Below, piece after piece: positions 53,999 to 63,354 of a stretch of DNA of 64,000 nt (its first letter is position 1; each line of letters opens with the position of its first letter). The notes under the pieces were generated by a model. It saw only the letters and a program-made list of their open reading frames with translations. It made no database searches and was not told the DNA's origin. Position numbers and translations under genes: made by a program. Source of the stretch: Bradyrhizobium icense (GTDB lineage Bacteria > Pseudomonadota > Alphaproteobacteria > Rhizobiales > Xanthobacteraceae); assembly GCF_001693385.1 (NCBI RefSeq), contig NZ_CP016428.1, forward strand, positions 4,712,001 to 4,776,000, in the 5' to 3' direction.

Positions 53999-55537
53999 AT
54001 GGTAACTCGATTTGCGACGGCGCAGTCCACAGTGGCGATGCGGCGCCGGGGGCCTCCCGCCATTGCGGCGCTCGTGGCGATGGCCGCACTGACGGCGTTG
54101 ACCGCCGACGCCGCGGCGAGACAGGCGCGCCCCGCAGCACCCACCGAGGAGATAGCGCCGCGCGATATAGGCGAGCCGATCATGGCGATCGTGTCGATCA
54201 AGACCCAGCAGGTCACTCTCTACGACGCCGATGGCTGGATCCTGCGCGCGCCGGTGTCGACCGGCACCACGGGACGTGAGACGCCCGCCGGCGTCTTCGC
54301 CGTCGTCGAGAAGAACAAGGACCACCGCTCGAACATGTATGACGATGCCGAGATGCCGAACATGCAGCGCATCACCTGGAACGGCATCGCGCTGCACGGC
54401 GGGCCGCTGCCCGGGTATGCGGCTTCGCATGGCTGCGTGCGGATGCCCTTCGGCTTTGCGGAAAAGCTGTTCGACAAGACGCGGATCGGAATGCGGGTGA
54501 TCGTCTCGCCGAACGACGCGGCGCCGGTCGCGTTTTCTCACCCTGCGCTGTTCGTGCCAAACGCGGAGGCTGTCGCAGCCGCGCCAGTGCGTGCCGAGAC
54601 GCTCGTCCGCGAGGCCGCGGAGGCCGCCAGGACGGCCGACGAGGCGAAGAAAGCCGCGGTGACAGCGGCGCGCGAGGCAGCATCGCTCACGGCGTCGCTG
54701 CGCAAGCTGGAACGGCTCAAGAAACGCGCCGACACCGAGCTTGCGTTAGCCGACAAGGCGCTCGGCGCCGCAAAGACGGACGAAGCCACGGCGCGAGCCG
54801 AGGACCTCAAACAAAAGGCCGCCGCCAAGGCCGCGGACCTGGGGACGCAGCTCGATATCGCGCAGGCCGAAGCGAAGTCGAAGCCCACCGCCGCCGCGGC
54901 CAAGGACGCCGCCAAGGCGGCCGCGACCAGGAAGGCCGACGCCGCCAAGGCCGCGAGCGATGCGAAGCTCGCGCTCGAGCCGGTCTCGGTCTACATCAGC
55001 CGCGCGACGCAGAAGCTTTACGTGCGGCGCAACACGCATAAGCCGGCGCCGGACGGCGGCGGCGAGGTGTTCGATGCGTCCATCGAGGTTCCGGTCACGA
55101 TCCGCAATCCCGAGAAGCGGATCGGCACGCATATTTTCACGGCGGTGGCGCATAGCGACAAGGGCCTGCGCTGGACCGCGGTCACGATCGACAACGCCGA
55201 TGACGCCAAAAGCGCGCTCGACCGCATCACCATCCCGCAGGATGTGCTCGATCGCATCGCGCCGACCGCATTGCCGCGATCCTCGATCATCGTCTCGGAC
55301 GAGCCGCTGAGCCGCGAGACCAACTATCGCACCGAGTTCGTCGCGGTGCTGAGCAACCAGCCGCAGGGCGGCTTCATTACGCGCCAGCCTACGCCAGATG
55401 TCATAGCAAGCGGCAACGACTGGGGTGGAGACGGCTTCTTCCCCTTTTTCCAGCCCAATTCGAACCCCCAACCTGGCACTGCGCGCCGGCGCGGCGGGCA
55501 GTACTATCAACAGGTCCAGCCGGGCTGGTCGTGGTAA
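53999..55537 (+). CDS. L,D-transpeptidase (YkuD) with degenerate second domain
   Basis: Peptidoglycan cross-linking enzyme, 512 residues, signal/anchor at ~20-40. The catalytic YkuD domain (61-155) has IALHGGPLPGYAASHGCVRM with Cys146 and His133/His144. An Ala/Lys-rich coiled coil follows (about 190-325, DAAKAAATRKADAAKAAS). Residues ~329-410 (VSVYISRATQKLYVRRN ... VTIRNPEKRIGTHIFTAV) look like a second YkuD-type strand set without the HxxxSHGC motif. ATG 53999 used, no strong Shine-Dalgarno. Function of the second part unknown; cell-wall binding is possible. Confidence 0.85.
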   Translation: MVTRFATAQSTVAMRRRGPPAIAALVAMAALTALTADAAARQARPAAPTEEIAPRDIGEPIMAIVSIKTQQVTLYDADGWILRAPVSTGTTGRETPAGVFAVVEKNKDHRSNMYDDAEMPNMQRITWNGIALHGGPLPGYAASHGCVRMPFGFAEKLFDKTRIGMRVIVSPNDAAPVAFSHPALFVPNAEAVAAAPVRAETLVREAAEAARTADEAKKAAVTAAREAASLTASLRKLERLKKRADTELALADKALGAAKTDEATARAEDLKQKAAAKAADLGTQLDIAQAEAKSKPTAAAAKDAAKAAATRKADAAKAASDAKLALEPVSVYISRATQKLYVRRNTHKPAPDGGGEVFDASIEVPVTIRNPEKRIGTHIFTAVAHSDKGLRWTAVTIDNADDAKSALDRITIPQDVLDRIAPTALPRSSIIVSDEPLSRETNYRTEFVAVLSNQPQGGFITRQPTPDVIASGNDWGGDGFFPFFQPNSNPQPGTARRRGGQYYQQVQPGWSW

Positions 55538-55574
55538 GACGCGACACGCCGCGCGCCGGCCGCATGTTCGCTCA

Positions 55575-57228
55575 GGGTCTTGGTTGTGTGCAAACCGATA
55601 GGTCGGCACGCGGCCGTGGTCGGCAGGCGGCCGATGTTCTCGCGTCGGATCGTCCAATGACGGCCAAAGTGGGTATCGCGACGCGGTATTACGCTTTTCG
55701 ACGCACTTTCTGACCTTCAGGTGGCGCGGATGGCTGCAATCAGGCTCGGTTTGCCGACGATGTTCATCACCCGTGTGAGGTTATAGGCGAGAACATGCAG
55801 CGCCATCTCAGCGGCGACATTCCGTAGGCGCTTCATCAGGAAGTGGCTCGCACCCATACGGGCTTTGATCGTGCCGAAGGGATGCTCGACCGTCTCGCGC
55901 CGCGTCCGCATGGCGTCGGGATTGGAATCGAGCCGTCTCTGGACCTCCTCGACCACATGCTCATGCTCCCAGCGCGTGATGCGGCGCTCCTTGGACGGCG
56001 TACAATGGCTCTTGATCGCGCAGCTCTGGCACGCCGCTGTCGACCAGTACCGGCGCAGCGTCATTCCATGCTCGATGTTGGTGTAGTGATAGGACAGCAG
56101 CTGGCCGGATGGGCAGCGGTAGACGTCCGCATCAGGCAGGTAGGCGAAGTCCTGTTTGCCGAACCGGCCCTCAGCCGTGGCGTTCGACGTCATGGGCTTG
56201 GGCAAGGTGACTGCAACGCCAGCCTCTTCGCAGGCTAATATCTCTTCTCCGTCGAAGTAGCCACGGTCGGCGACGGCCTCGAGTTTGTCCACTTCGAGCA
56301 CTTCTTTGGCTTGTTTCGACATCCGAGCAAGCTGCCCACGGTCGTTGCCGACGTTTATGACCTCGTGCGTAACAATCAGATGGTGTTCGGTGTCCACAGC
56401 GACCTGGACATTGTAGCCGACGACGCCCGATCCGCGTCCGCTGGTGGCCATCGAACGGGCATCCGGATCGGTGAGCGATATCTGTTGATCCGGCGTGTTA
56501 CGCATCTGCGCATCAAGCACTTCCAGGCGGCCCATCTCCTGCTTCAGCCGAGCGACCTTTTCCTTGATCCTCGTTGTCTTGATGATGATCGCTTCCGAAG
56601 GCTCCTGCCGATCGGCGCTATCGAGTTGACGCAGATATCGACCGACGCTTTCCTCGATCTGCGCCATCCGCCTCGCCATCTTGGCATGCGTGAAGTTGCG
56701 ATCGCGGTTGTTCACCGCCTTGAACTTGCTGCCGTCAATCGCGACGCTCGGGGTCTGCAACAGGCCCATTTGCCGGCATAGCGCAACGAACTTCGCGCAA
56801 ACCTTCCGGATCGCCGCGCCATTGTCCTTCCGGAAATCGGCGATCGTCTTGTGATCGGGAGCCAGGCGGCCGATCAGCCACATCACCTCGACATTCCGGT
56901 ACGCCTCACGTTCCAGGCGCCGACTGGATTGCACCCGATTGAGATAACCGTAGATGTAAAGCTTCAGAAGGACTGCCGGATGATAGGAGGGCCGGCCCGT
57001 CTCCTTGGCGATCACACGCTCAAACCCCAGTCCATGCAGGTCGAGCGCCTCGACGAACACATCGATCACATGGACCGCGTTGTCCTCGCTTACCCAATCC
57101 TCCAGGCATTCCGGCAAGAGCGTCAGCTGGGATCTGTCCGCGCCTTCAACGAAGCGTCCCATCCCTATCCCCCATCAGGAAACGGAGGAATCGTACCTGA
57201 CTCGTGGCTTTTCACACAGCCAGGGTCA
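55575..57228 (-). mobile_element. IS1182-family insertion sequence
   Basis: About 1.65 kb with one intact transposase on the reverse strand. Imperfect terminal inverted repeats align around TTGGTTGTGTGCAAACC (left, from 55580) and CTGGCTGTGTGAAAAGCC on the opposite strand (right, 57205-57223). Exact ends and a target duplication could not be fixed by eye. It abuts the truncated duplicate of the small secreted-protein gene on its right and the 3' end of the L,D-transpeptidase gene on its left. Confidence 0.8.
55717..57162 (-). CDS. IS1182-family transposase
   Basis: An intact 481-residue DDE transposase. The N-terminus GADRSQLTLLPECLEDWVSE, ETGRPSYHPAVLLKLYIYGY and DHKTIADFRKDNG are standard IS1182-family blocks. 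Candidate catalytic acidic residues are in VAIDGSKFKA, AVADRGYFDGEE and VEHPFGTIKARMG. A Cys-rich segment CQSCAIKSHC lies near 380. It has no frameshift, so the element may be active. Confidence 0.93.
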   Translation of the reverse strand: MGRFVEGADRSQLTLLPECLEDWVSEDNAVHVIDVFVEALDLHGLGFERVIAKETGRPSYHPAVLLKLYIYGYLNRVQSSRRLEREAYRNVEVMWLIGRLAPDHKTIADFRKDNGAAIRKVCAKFVALCRQMGLLQTPSVAIDGSKFKAVNNRDRNFTHAKMARRMAQIEESVGRYLRQLDSADRQEPSEAIIIKTTRIKEKVARLKQEMGRLEVLDAQMRNTPDQQISLTDPDARSMATSGRGSGVVGYNVQVAVDTEHHLIVTHEVINVGNDRGQLARMSKQAKEVLEVDKLEAVADRGYFDGEEILACEEAGVAVTLPKPMTSNATAEGRFGKQDFAYLPDADVYRCPSGQLLSYHYTNIEHGMTLRRYWSTAACQSCAIKSHCTPSKERRITRWEHEHVVEEVQRRLDSNPDAMRTRRETVEHPFGTIKARMGASHFLMKRLRNVAAEMALHVLAYNLTRVMNIVGKPSLIAAIRAT

Positions 57229-57237
57229 GCAGCTAGC

Positions 57238-57303
57238 CCGCCCGCGAACGCACCAACCGCTTTGGTGAACGCGTCAAGATCCGCGAGCGCATCTGCGACT
57301 AAA
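57238..57303 (+). pseudogene. 3' remnant of a duplicated small secreted-protein gene
   Basis: Bases 57242-57303 repeat the last ~20 codons of the gene at 53367-53588 (RERTNRFGERVKIRERICD, one change) and include its stop. Homology continues downstream to about 57450, including the terminator region. The 5' part is missing because the IS1182-like element ends immediately upstream. This is an IS-associated truncation of a duplicate copy. Confidence 0.75.
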
Positions 57304-57481
57304 TGCGCGATCGACGGTTAGTGAGGCGACGATCTGATCAGGCCCGGCTTGGACGCTGAACCGATTGGTAGGTCAATTGGTGCGATGTCGCACCTCCCCT
57401 GCGACACCGTTCCCGCAAAAGGAGGGCCTCAGCGCCTCCGTTAGGGCCCTTCTAGCGTTTCTTGGATGCTGTCAGTCGGGA

Positions 57482-58246
57482 TCAGCACACCTCCGCGCCG
57501 GCTCGAGCGCACACTTCTGTCTTTCGCGCTGAGACCAGGAGCATCATCGGCCGCTCCAGCTCTTCGGCCAGTTCTGGCGAGGACTCGATCTGTTCGCGCG
57601 TCGGGGCGAATTCCTCGACCCGGCGCAACTCGAAGCTCGCATCAATCAGCGTGTTGAGCGTCGTGCCGAGCGTCCGGTGGTACTTCAGCACGTCCTTGGC
57701 GAACCAGTCCGTGCGGCGCTCGCCCTCGACCGAGTAGCCGTTGACCGGCCAGGTCTTGCGGCCGTCTTCATCAGCGATCCAACGCGGATGCGCCGCCGCC
57801 ATGAAGATCGGATGCTCAACCGTGAAGACCAGATCTGCGCCGGGGACCAGCGCCTTGTGATTCATGCGCGCGAGGCGCTGGAAATCCTCGACATAGTGAA
57901 AGGTCAGCGCACTGTAGACGAGGTCGAAAGCCGCTTCGGGCAGTTCCAGTGTCTCAAGATCGGCGAGCAGATAATCAATGGCCGGGTCCGAAGTATCGAC
58001 CTTGGCGTGTGCGATCATGTTCTGCGACAGATCGAGGCCAAGCACCGAGACCGCGCCCTGCGCACGCATCCAGCGCGCGGCCCAGCCGAAGCCGCAGCCC
58101 AGGTCGGCCACGCGCTTGCCAGTTAGCGCGGGCAGCATTGCCTGCACAGCCGGCCATTCGGGCGCACCGTCCAGCCCATGCACCTGGCGAGGCAATTGGC
58201 TGTAGCCAGCGAAGAAATCGGGATTGTCGTAGATATTCTGTGCCAC
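57482..58246 (-). CDS. Class I SAM-dependent methyltransferase
   Basis: A 254-residue methyltransferase. The start was put at GTG 58246 (MAQNIYDNPDFFAGYSQLPR) because GGAG lies 6 bases ahead and the family start is QNIYDxPxFF; two ATGs upstream in the same frame (58264, 58258) are less likely. Motif I is VADLGCGFGWAARWM, post-I ends LGLDLSQNM. A small-molecule methyltransferase of unknown substrate. Its C-terminus lies near the duplicated sequence at 57450. Confidence 0.85.
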   Translation of the reverse strand: MAQNIYDNPDFFAGYSQLPRQVHGLDGAPEWPAVQAMLPALTGKRVADLGCGFGWAARWMRAQGAVSVLGLDLSQNMIAHAKVDTSDPAIDYLLADLETLELPEAAFDLVYSALTFHYVEDFQRLARMNHKALVPGADLVFTVEHPIFMAAAHPRWIADEDGRKTWPVNGYSVEGERRTDWFAKDVLKYHRTLGTTLNTLIDASFELRRVEEFAPTREQIESSPELAEELERPMMLLVSARKTEVCARAGAEVC

Positions 58247-58342
58247 GTTTATCTCCATCTCCATATGGAGTCGGCCTAGGCAATGAGTCCGGCTTGTAGA
58301 CCATCTCGGTCCAGTCCAAGGGGCGCTCCGGCGTCTTTCGTC

Positions 58343-59248
58343 CTATCCGACCTGCCCTCGGAAACGAAGCGCATCCACAATCAATGAGAACGCGGGGGAA
58401 ACTTGGCGCCGGCTGGGATAGTACAGGTGATACCCGGAGAATGGTGGGCACCAATCCGAAAGAACGCGGACAAGTTGTCCCCTCGAAACGTACGGCTGCA
58501 CGTGGCCTTCGGTGAGGTAGGCTAGTCCGAAGCCCTTGAGAGCTCCTTCCAGGAGGAGGCCCGCGCTGTTGAACACAAGCTGGCCTTCAACACGAACGTT
58601 GACCTCTCGCCCGTTCTTTTCGAATTCCCAGGCGTAAAGGCTGCCGCCGTGGGTCGGCAGGCGAAGGTTGAGGCAGTTGTGATCTGTCAGGTCCTGTGGT
58701 GTCCGGGGCCGCTTGCGATCAGCGAAATAAGACGGCGAGCCGATGACGGCCATTCGCAAGTCGGGACTGACCCGAACAGCGATCATATCCTTTGCAACAA
58801 GTTCGCCTGGCCGGATACCTGCATCTACCTGCTGCGCCACGATGTTGGTGAGCCCGTAGTCGATAATCACCTCGACGTGAATCTCAGGGTACTTCGGCAG
58901 GATCTTGCGCAAGGCAGGCAGCAAGATTTCGGTGGCAGCATACTCTGTCGCGGTGAGGCGGATGGTCCCGGCCGGCCTTTCGCGGAGTTCGCTCAGTGCA
59001 GCAAGCACAGCGTCCATCTCGTTGAACTTGGGACCGATACTCAGGAACAGCCGTTCTCCGGCCTGCGTTGGTGTCACGCTGCGCGTCGTCCGGTTCAACA
59101 GCCTGAGGCCTATTCGGTCCTCCAGGCTGCGAATGATCTGGCTGAGCGCCGACTGAGTCATTCCGAGCTTCGCGGCAGCCCTGGTGAAACTGCGCTCCCG
59201 CGCCACTGCAAGGAAGGCGAGGAGGTCGCTCGCATCTTCGCGTTTCAT
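58343..59248 (-). CDS. LysR-family transcriptional regulator
   Basis: A 301-residue LysR protein: DLLAFLAVARERSFTRAAAK, QSALSQIIRSLEDRIGLRLL at the helix-turn-helix; effector domain GTIRLTATEYAATEILLPAL. ATG 59248 was chosen over an ATG at 59260. It is divergent from the CMD-cupin-cyclophilin cluster and likely its activator. Direct repeats in the promoter are annotated separately. Effector unknown. Confidence 0.88.
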   Translation of the reverse strand: MKREDASDLLAFLAVARERSFTRAAAKLGMTQSALSQIIRSLEDRIGLRLLNRTTRSVTPTQAGERLFLSIGPKFNEMDAVLAALSELRERPAGTIRLTATEYAATEILLPALRKILPKYPEIHVEVIIDYGLTNIVAQQVDAGIRPGELVAKDMIAVRVSPDLRMAVIGSPSYFADRKRPRTPQDLTDHNCLNLRLPTHGGSLYAWEFEKNGREVNVRVEGQLVFNSAGLLLEGALKGFGLAYLTEGHVQPYVSRGQLVRVLSDWCPPFSGYHLYYPSRRQVSPAFSLIVDALRFRGQVG

Positions 59249-59257
59249 TGATAAGCC

Positions 59258-59298
59258 CACCTAATGATTGCATGTAGCTTCTATCACCTAATCATCGG
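59258..59298. promoter_or_regulatory. Repeat pair in the LysR/CMD divergent promoter
   Basis: CACCTAATGATTG (from 59258) and CACCTAATCATCG (from 59285) are 27 bases apart, and ATGATT/AATCAT also form an interrupted dyad. This is a candidate LysR site in the intergenic region, just upstream of the regulator start. Confidence 0.4.
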
Positions 59299-59471
59299 AC
59301 GGCGGAAGGCTTAGGCTTGGATCAGCAATCGAGGCCCGGCACGCCTCGGCAAGCAGACAGGATCAATCTGGACTTCACTGAAATCCTCGATCCGCCTACG
59401 CGCCAGGAGCTGTGAACGCGTTCGTATCGCCCGGGGTCTCTGGGGCGCGCCCACCAACGAGGAGACTCTCC

Positions 59472-60251
59472 ATGAGAGTGCCTGCCGCCGCCGCCTTCTC
59501 ATTCTGCCTGTTAGCTCAAGCGATGGCGCAGGCACCGACAACCCCGGAAGGAGCAAAGCCGATGCTCACATCCCCTGACATTCGGGCGGTCGCGCCGGCC
59601 CTCGAAAGGTACGCGCAAGGTGTCGTGCTTGGCGATCTCTGGAAGCGGCCCGGTCTTTCTCCCCGAGATCGTAGTATCGTCACCCTCGCCGCTCTCATTG
59701 CCCGCGACCAGACGGTCGAGCTGCCGTACTATCTCAATCTTGCGATCGACAACGGCGTAAAGCCGGCGGAGATATCGGAGATTATCACGCACCTAGCGTT
59801 CTATACCGGCTGGGCGAACGCAATGAATGCGATTCCGGCCGCCAGCGAGGTCTTCAGGAGCCGCAACATCGGGGCGGACCAAATCCTGCAGGCATCGGGA
59901 AACCTTCCTCTGGACGAGGCGGCGGAGTCGCGGCGTGCGTCGCGCGTCGAACAGCAATTCGGCCAGATCACTCCAAGCCTCGTCCAATACACGACCGACG
60001 TGCTGTTCCGCGATCTCTGGCTGAGGCCGGGCCTGGCTCCGCGGGACCGCAGTCTGGTCACGGTCAGCGCTCTCGTCGCAACCGGACAAGTTGCTCAAAT
60101 CTCGTACCACCTGAATCGCGCGATGGATAACGGATTGAAGCGGGAAGAAGCCGGGGAGCTGCTCGGCCATCTCGCCTTCTATACCGGCTGGCCGAACGCG
60201 TTCTCCGCCGCGCCGGTCGTCAAGGACGTGATCGAGAAGAGGTCCAAATAG
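59472..60251 (+). CDS. Exported tandem carboxymuconolactone decarboxylase-fold protein
   Basis: A 259-residue protein with signal peptide (PAAAAFSFCLLAQAMAQ) and two CMD-fold repeats. Repeat 1 contains LGDLWKRPGLSPRDRSIVTL and LAFYTGWANAMNAI; repeat 2 contains FRDLWLRPGLAPRDRSLVTV and LAFYTGWPNAFSAA. No CxxC is present in either repeat, so it is not an AhpD-type peroxidase. ATG 59472 follows GAGGAG. It starts a forward cluster with cupin, cyclophilin-like, RibD-like and ABM genes. Confidence 0.87.
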   Translation: MRVPAAAAFSFCLLAQAMAQAPTTPEGAKPMLTSPDIRAVAPALERYAQGVVLGDLWKRPGLSPRDRSIVTLAALIARDQTVELPYYLNLAIDNGVKPAEISEIITHLAFYTGWANAMNAIPAASEVFRSRNIGADQILQASGNLPLDEAAESRRASRVEQQFGQITPSLVQYTTDVLFRDLWLRPGLAPRDRSLVTVSALVATGQVAQISYHLNRAMDNGLKREEAGELLGHLAFYTGWPNAFSAAPVVKDVIEKRSK

Positions 60252-60254
60252 CAG

Positions 60255-60775
<521 letters not shown>

Positions 60776-60776
<1 letters not shown>

Positions 60777-61234
60777 TGGAGCGCCGAGCTGTCATAGGGG
60801 CCGTTCTGGGACTCGCTGTCTTGCCGCGGTCTGTTGTTGGTCAGGCTTTGAAGAACGTAGCCGCGCAGAATGGAGTAACGAACTTGCGGATACGATGCGG
60901 TCTCGGTCAACAAAGCTTCACGGCAACTCTTTTCAATAATCCATCAGTCCGCGACTTCGCCTCGATCTTGCCGGTCGACCTCACCATCGAGGACTACGCG
61001 GACAACGAAAAGATAGCCTATCTGCCACGAAAACTGACAGAGGACGGAAGCGGGCCGTTCTCCGACGAGGCGCCGGGCGACGTCTGCTACTACGGACCCT
61101 GGGGCAATTTGGCCTTCTTTTACGGCAGCTATCACTTCTCGAGAGGATTGATCCGGCTTGGCCGTCTGGATGACGGAATTCAGCCTCTGCTCACGAAGGG
61201 CAAATTCCCCCTGCGCATCGAGTTACTCTCCTGA
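60776..61234 (+). CDS. Exported cyclophilin-like fold protein
   Basis: A 152-residue protein from ATG 60776, overlapping the cupin stop. A short signal (VIGAVLGLAVLPRSVVGQA) precedes the cyclophilin-like domain: TATLFNNPSVRDFASILP, IEDYADNEKIAYLPRKL, DVCYYGPWGNLAFFYG and GLIRLGRLDDGIQPL. This family lacks the classical PPIase active site. Same cluster as the cupin and CMD genes; role in detoxification is inferred only. Confidence 0.85.
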
Positions 61235-61248
61235 CATCGAGGTCCCGC

Positions 61249-61944
61249 ATGAAGCCGCATGTTATCTGCCACATGGTCGCCAGCGTGGATGGCCGTACGC
61301 TGCCCAGCCGATGGCGCCCGCAAGACGCTCTTGCCGGTGGGCTGTTCGAGCGCCTTCACGAGGAACTCGCCGGCGATGCCTGGCTCGTCGGACGGGTCAC
61401 GGGGCAGGAGTTCGCCAAAGGCAGACCGTATCCGGAGTCCACAAAAGAATCCTTCCCACGGGAATCCTGGTTCGTTCATCGCGATGCGAAGGCCTACGGG
61501 ATAGTGCTCGATGCCCAGGGCACGATCGCTTGGGGTCGGCCGGATATCGGAGACGATCCGATCGTCGCGGTGTTGACCACGACGGTTTCGGATGCGCATC
61601 TCGCAGGCCTGCGAGCCGAGGGTGTGTCCTACATCTTTGGCGGTGAGACCGAACTGGACCTGCGGGTCGTGCTGGAAATCCTCAACCGGGAACTCGGCAT
61701 CAAGCGTCTGCTGCTCGAAGGCGGCGGCGGTACGAACGGCTCGTTCCTGCGTGCCGGGCTCGTAGATGAACTGAGTTTGATCCTGTGCCCGACCGTGGAT
61801 GGCGCGAAAGGAGCGCCAAGCGTTTTCGACTCGATGGACGCTGAGTCAGGACAACGTGCTCCGATTTCCTCGATGGCGCTGGAGAGCAGTCAGGGGCTGG
61901 ATGGAGGCGCTGTATGGCTCCGATACCGGATGCAGAATAGCTAA
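61249..61944 (+). CDS. RibD C-terminal/dihydrofolate reductase-like protein
   Basis: A 231-residue NADPH-reductase fold protein. PHVICHMVASVDGRTLPSRW at the start, LLLEGGGGTNGSFLRAGLVD near 165-185 and ELSLILCPTVDG are characteristic of RibD-C/DHFR-family reductases. No signal peptide, so it is the cytosolic member of the cluster. It is 14 bp after the cyclophilin-like gene. Substrate is unknown; riboflavin synthesis is unlikely because the deaminase domain is absent. Confidence 0.87.
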   Translation: MKPHVICHMVASVDGRTLPSRWRPQDALAGGLFERLHEELAGDAWLVGRVTGQEFAKGRPYPESTKESFPRESWFVHRDAKAYGIVLDAQGTIAWGRPDIGDDPIVAVLTTTVSDAHLAGLRAEGVSYIFGGETELDLRVVLEILNRELGIKRLLLEGGGGTNGSFLRAGLVDELSLILCPTVDGAKGAPSVFDSMDAESGQRAPISSMALESSQGLDGGAVWLRYRMQNS

Positions 61945-62047
61945 GCACGCAATGCAGTACATCTGCGAGTCCCGTGCGCGACGCAACACTCAAGGTTCGA
62001 CAGCAAAATCATTCCGCGCCCGGCGCCCGCGGTCGAAGGAGAGTGAC

Positions 62048-62437
62048 ATGGAAATCAGGCAGCTTCTCGCGCTGGGTACCACGATGCTGGCCATGGCATC
62101 TGCGCCAGCTTTCGCTCAGGACAGCAGAGAACCCTACGTGCGAGTGGCCGAAATCGAGATCGATCCGGGTCAACTTGAGTCTTACAAGGCCGCGGTGAAT
62201 GAGCAGATCGAAGCAGCCGTCCGGCTCGAACCTGGAGTACTGGCTCTGTATGCCGTGGCCGACAAAGAGAATCCGGCTCGCATCCTGGTCTTTGAGATGT
62301 ACGCTGACGTGGAGGCATACAGAGCGCACCTCGAAACCGATCACTTCAAGAAATACAAGTTCACCACCCAGGACATGGTGAAGTCACTCAAGCTTCGCGA
62401 CGCAGTGCCAATCCGGCTCGGCGCCAAGCCCAGATGA
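62048..62437 (+). CDS. Exported antibiotic-biosynthesis-monooxygenase (ABM)-fold protein
   Basis: A 129-residue protein with signal peptide (LLALGTTMLAMASAPAFAQ) and an ABM ferredoxin-like domain: VRVAEIEIDPGQLESYKAAV, EPGVLALYAVADKENPARIL and FEMYADVEAYRAHLETDHFK. This fold covers quinol monooxygenases such as YgiN. ATG 62048 follows GGAGAG. About 100 bp after the RibD-like gene, on the same strand. Exported ABM proteins are unusual but occur with such clusters. Confidence 0.83.
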   Translation: MEIRQLLALGTTMLAMASAPAFAQDSREPYVRVAEIEIDPGQLESYKAAVNEQIEAAVRLEPGVLALYAVADKENPARILVFEMYADVEAYRAHLETDHFKKYKFTTQDMVKSLKLRDAVPIRLGAKPR

Positions 62438-63354
62438 AGGAGATCAATGTGAGCCATACCTTCATCGGCCCGTTTCATCATCCGGATTACGGTGCCAGTG
62501 CACTCAATCGAAGCACAACGCGGCAGAGTCCTGTTTCTCCGTCGCCCCAATCACTGATTAGCCCCCCATGGCAAGAAACTTATTTCGCCCCTCCTGAAAA
62601 TTTTTCGCTTAACGCGGCACCCAAATCAAACCTACAACTCCAGCTATCCCGTCCCGAGAAGAGGGGCGTTGGCCAGCGTCACTGACGTTGGGAGGGGGTT
62701 GCGGTGGACGCGGCAGCGTCAGGCGCGCGCGTGATTGCAGGGCGGGCTTCGCCTCGTGAGCGATTGAACGGCGCGCAGACGACCGGCGCTTAAACGCTCT
62801 TGCAAGATCTTTGGCCGGCAGCACATGGGCTCGGTCGAAGCACGTCCTGCAAGGGAAGCCGTGGACGGCAATACCGCGCGGTCCTGGCACCCGTTGCTGG
62901 TGTCAAGCCGATGGAGATTGTCGGGCCCAACCGGGCGTTCGATCAATCGCCAATCCGCCGGCGACGAAGGCCAAAGGAATTCGGCTCCGGGGAGAACGCG
63001 GCATAAGCCGTTAAAACCATTGCGCAGGGAAAGCCGGGGTGTTCCGGCGCACCTGCGGTCCGCCGTGTGCGTTCTTGCGCACGACTGCGGGTGTCATGGG
63101 CACCCGGCTTTCCCCGACTTTCCCTGCGCCCTCTTTTTCCTGAGGGCTTCGTCGATGCATAACTTCGGGCGCACCCGCGCCGCGAGATCGCAATGCGTAT
63201 CCAGTGGTGGCCGCATCCAGCGAAAACAACCATGCGTATGCCAGCACCGGCATAAGGCTGCCCCACCCGCCCCTGTTTTGCGACGCCGTACCGCTTTTCG
63301 CGGAACGCGCGGACTGATAATCTGCTGCCATTTCATTATGGGATTTTATTGGAG
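62438..63354. other. Gene-poor region of 917 bp
   Basis: No convincing gene. Most of the 3' two thirds is covered by dispersed-repeat-like sequence (see the repeat entry). Several short frames on both strands give Pro/Arg-rich translations that I recognise as common spurious ORFs of Bradyrhizobium repeats. The last ~30 bases precede the caspase-like gene. Confidence 0.5.
62600..63140. repeat. Dispersed-repeat-like sequence with long inverted arms
   Basis: The reverse translation contains LTLPRPPQPPPNVSDAGQ and, further on, GFPCAMVLTAYAAFSPEPN, which I recall from many copies in Bradyrhizobium genomes. An inverted repeat is visible: GCGCAGGGAAAGCCGGGGTG (63022-63041) and CACCCGGCTTTCCCC...CCCTGCGC (63100-63128), interrupted by a short insertion. 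Family membership is from memory; boundaries are approximate. Confidence 0.5.

Noticed and set aside
54800..54970. GC-rich repetitive tract as a DNA repeat
   Set aside because: Explained by the Ala/Lys-rich coiled coil of the L,D-transpeptidase.
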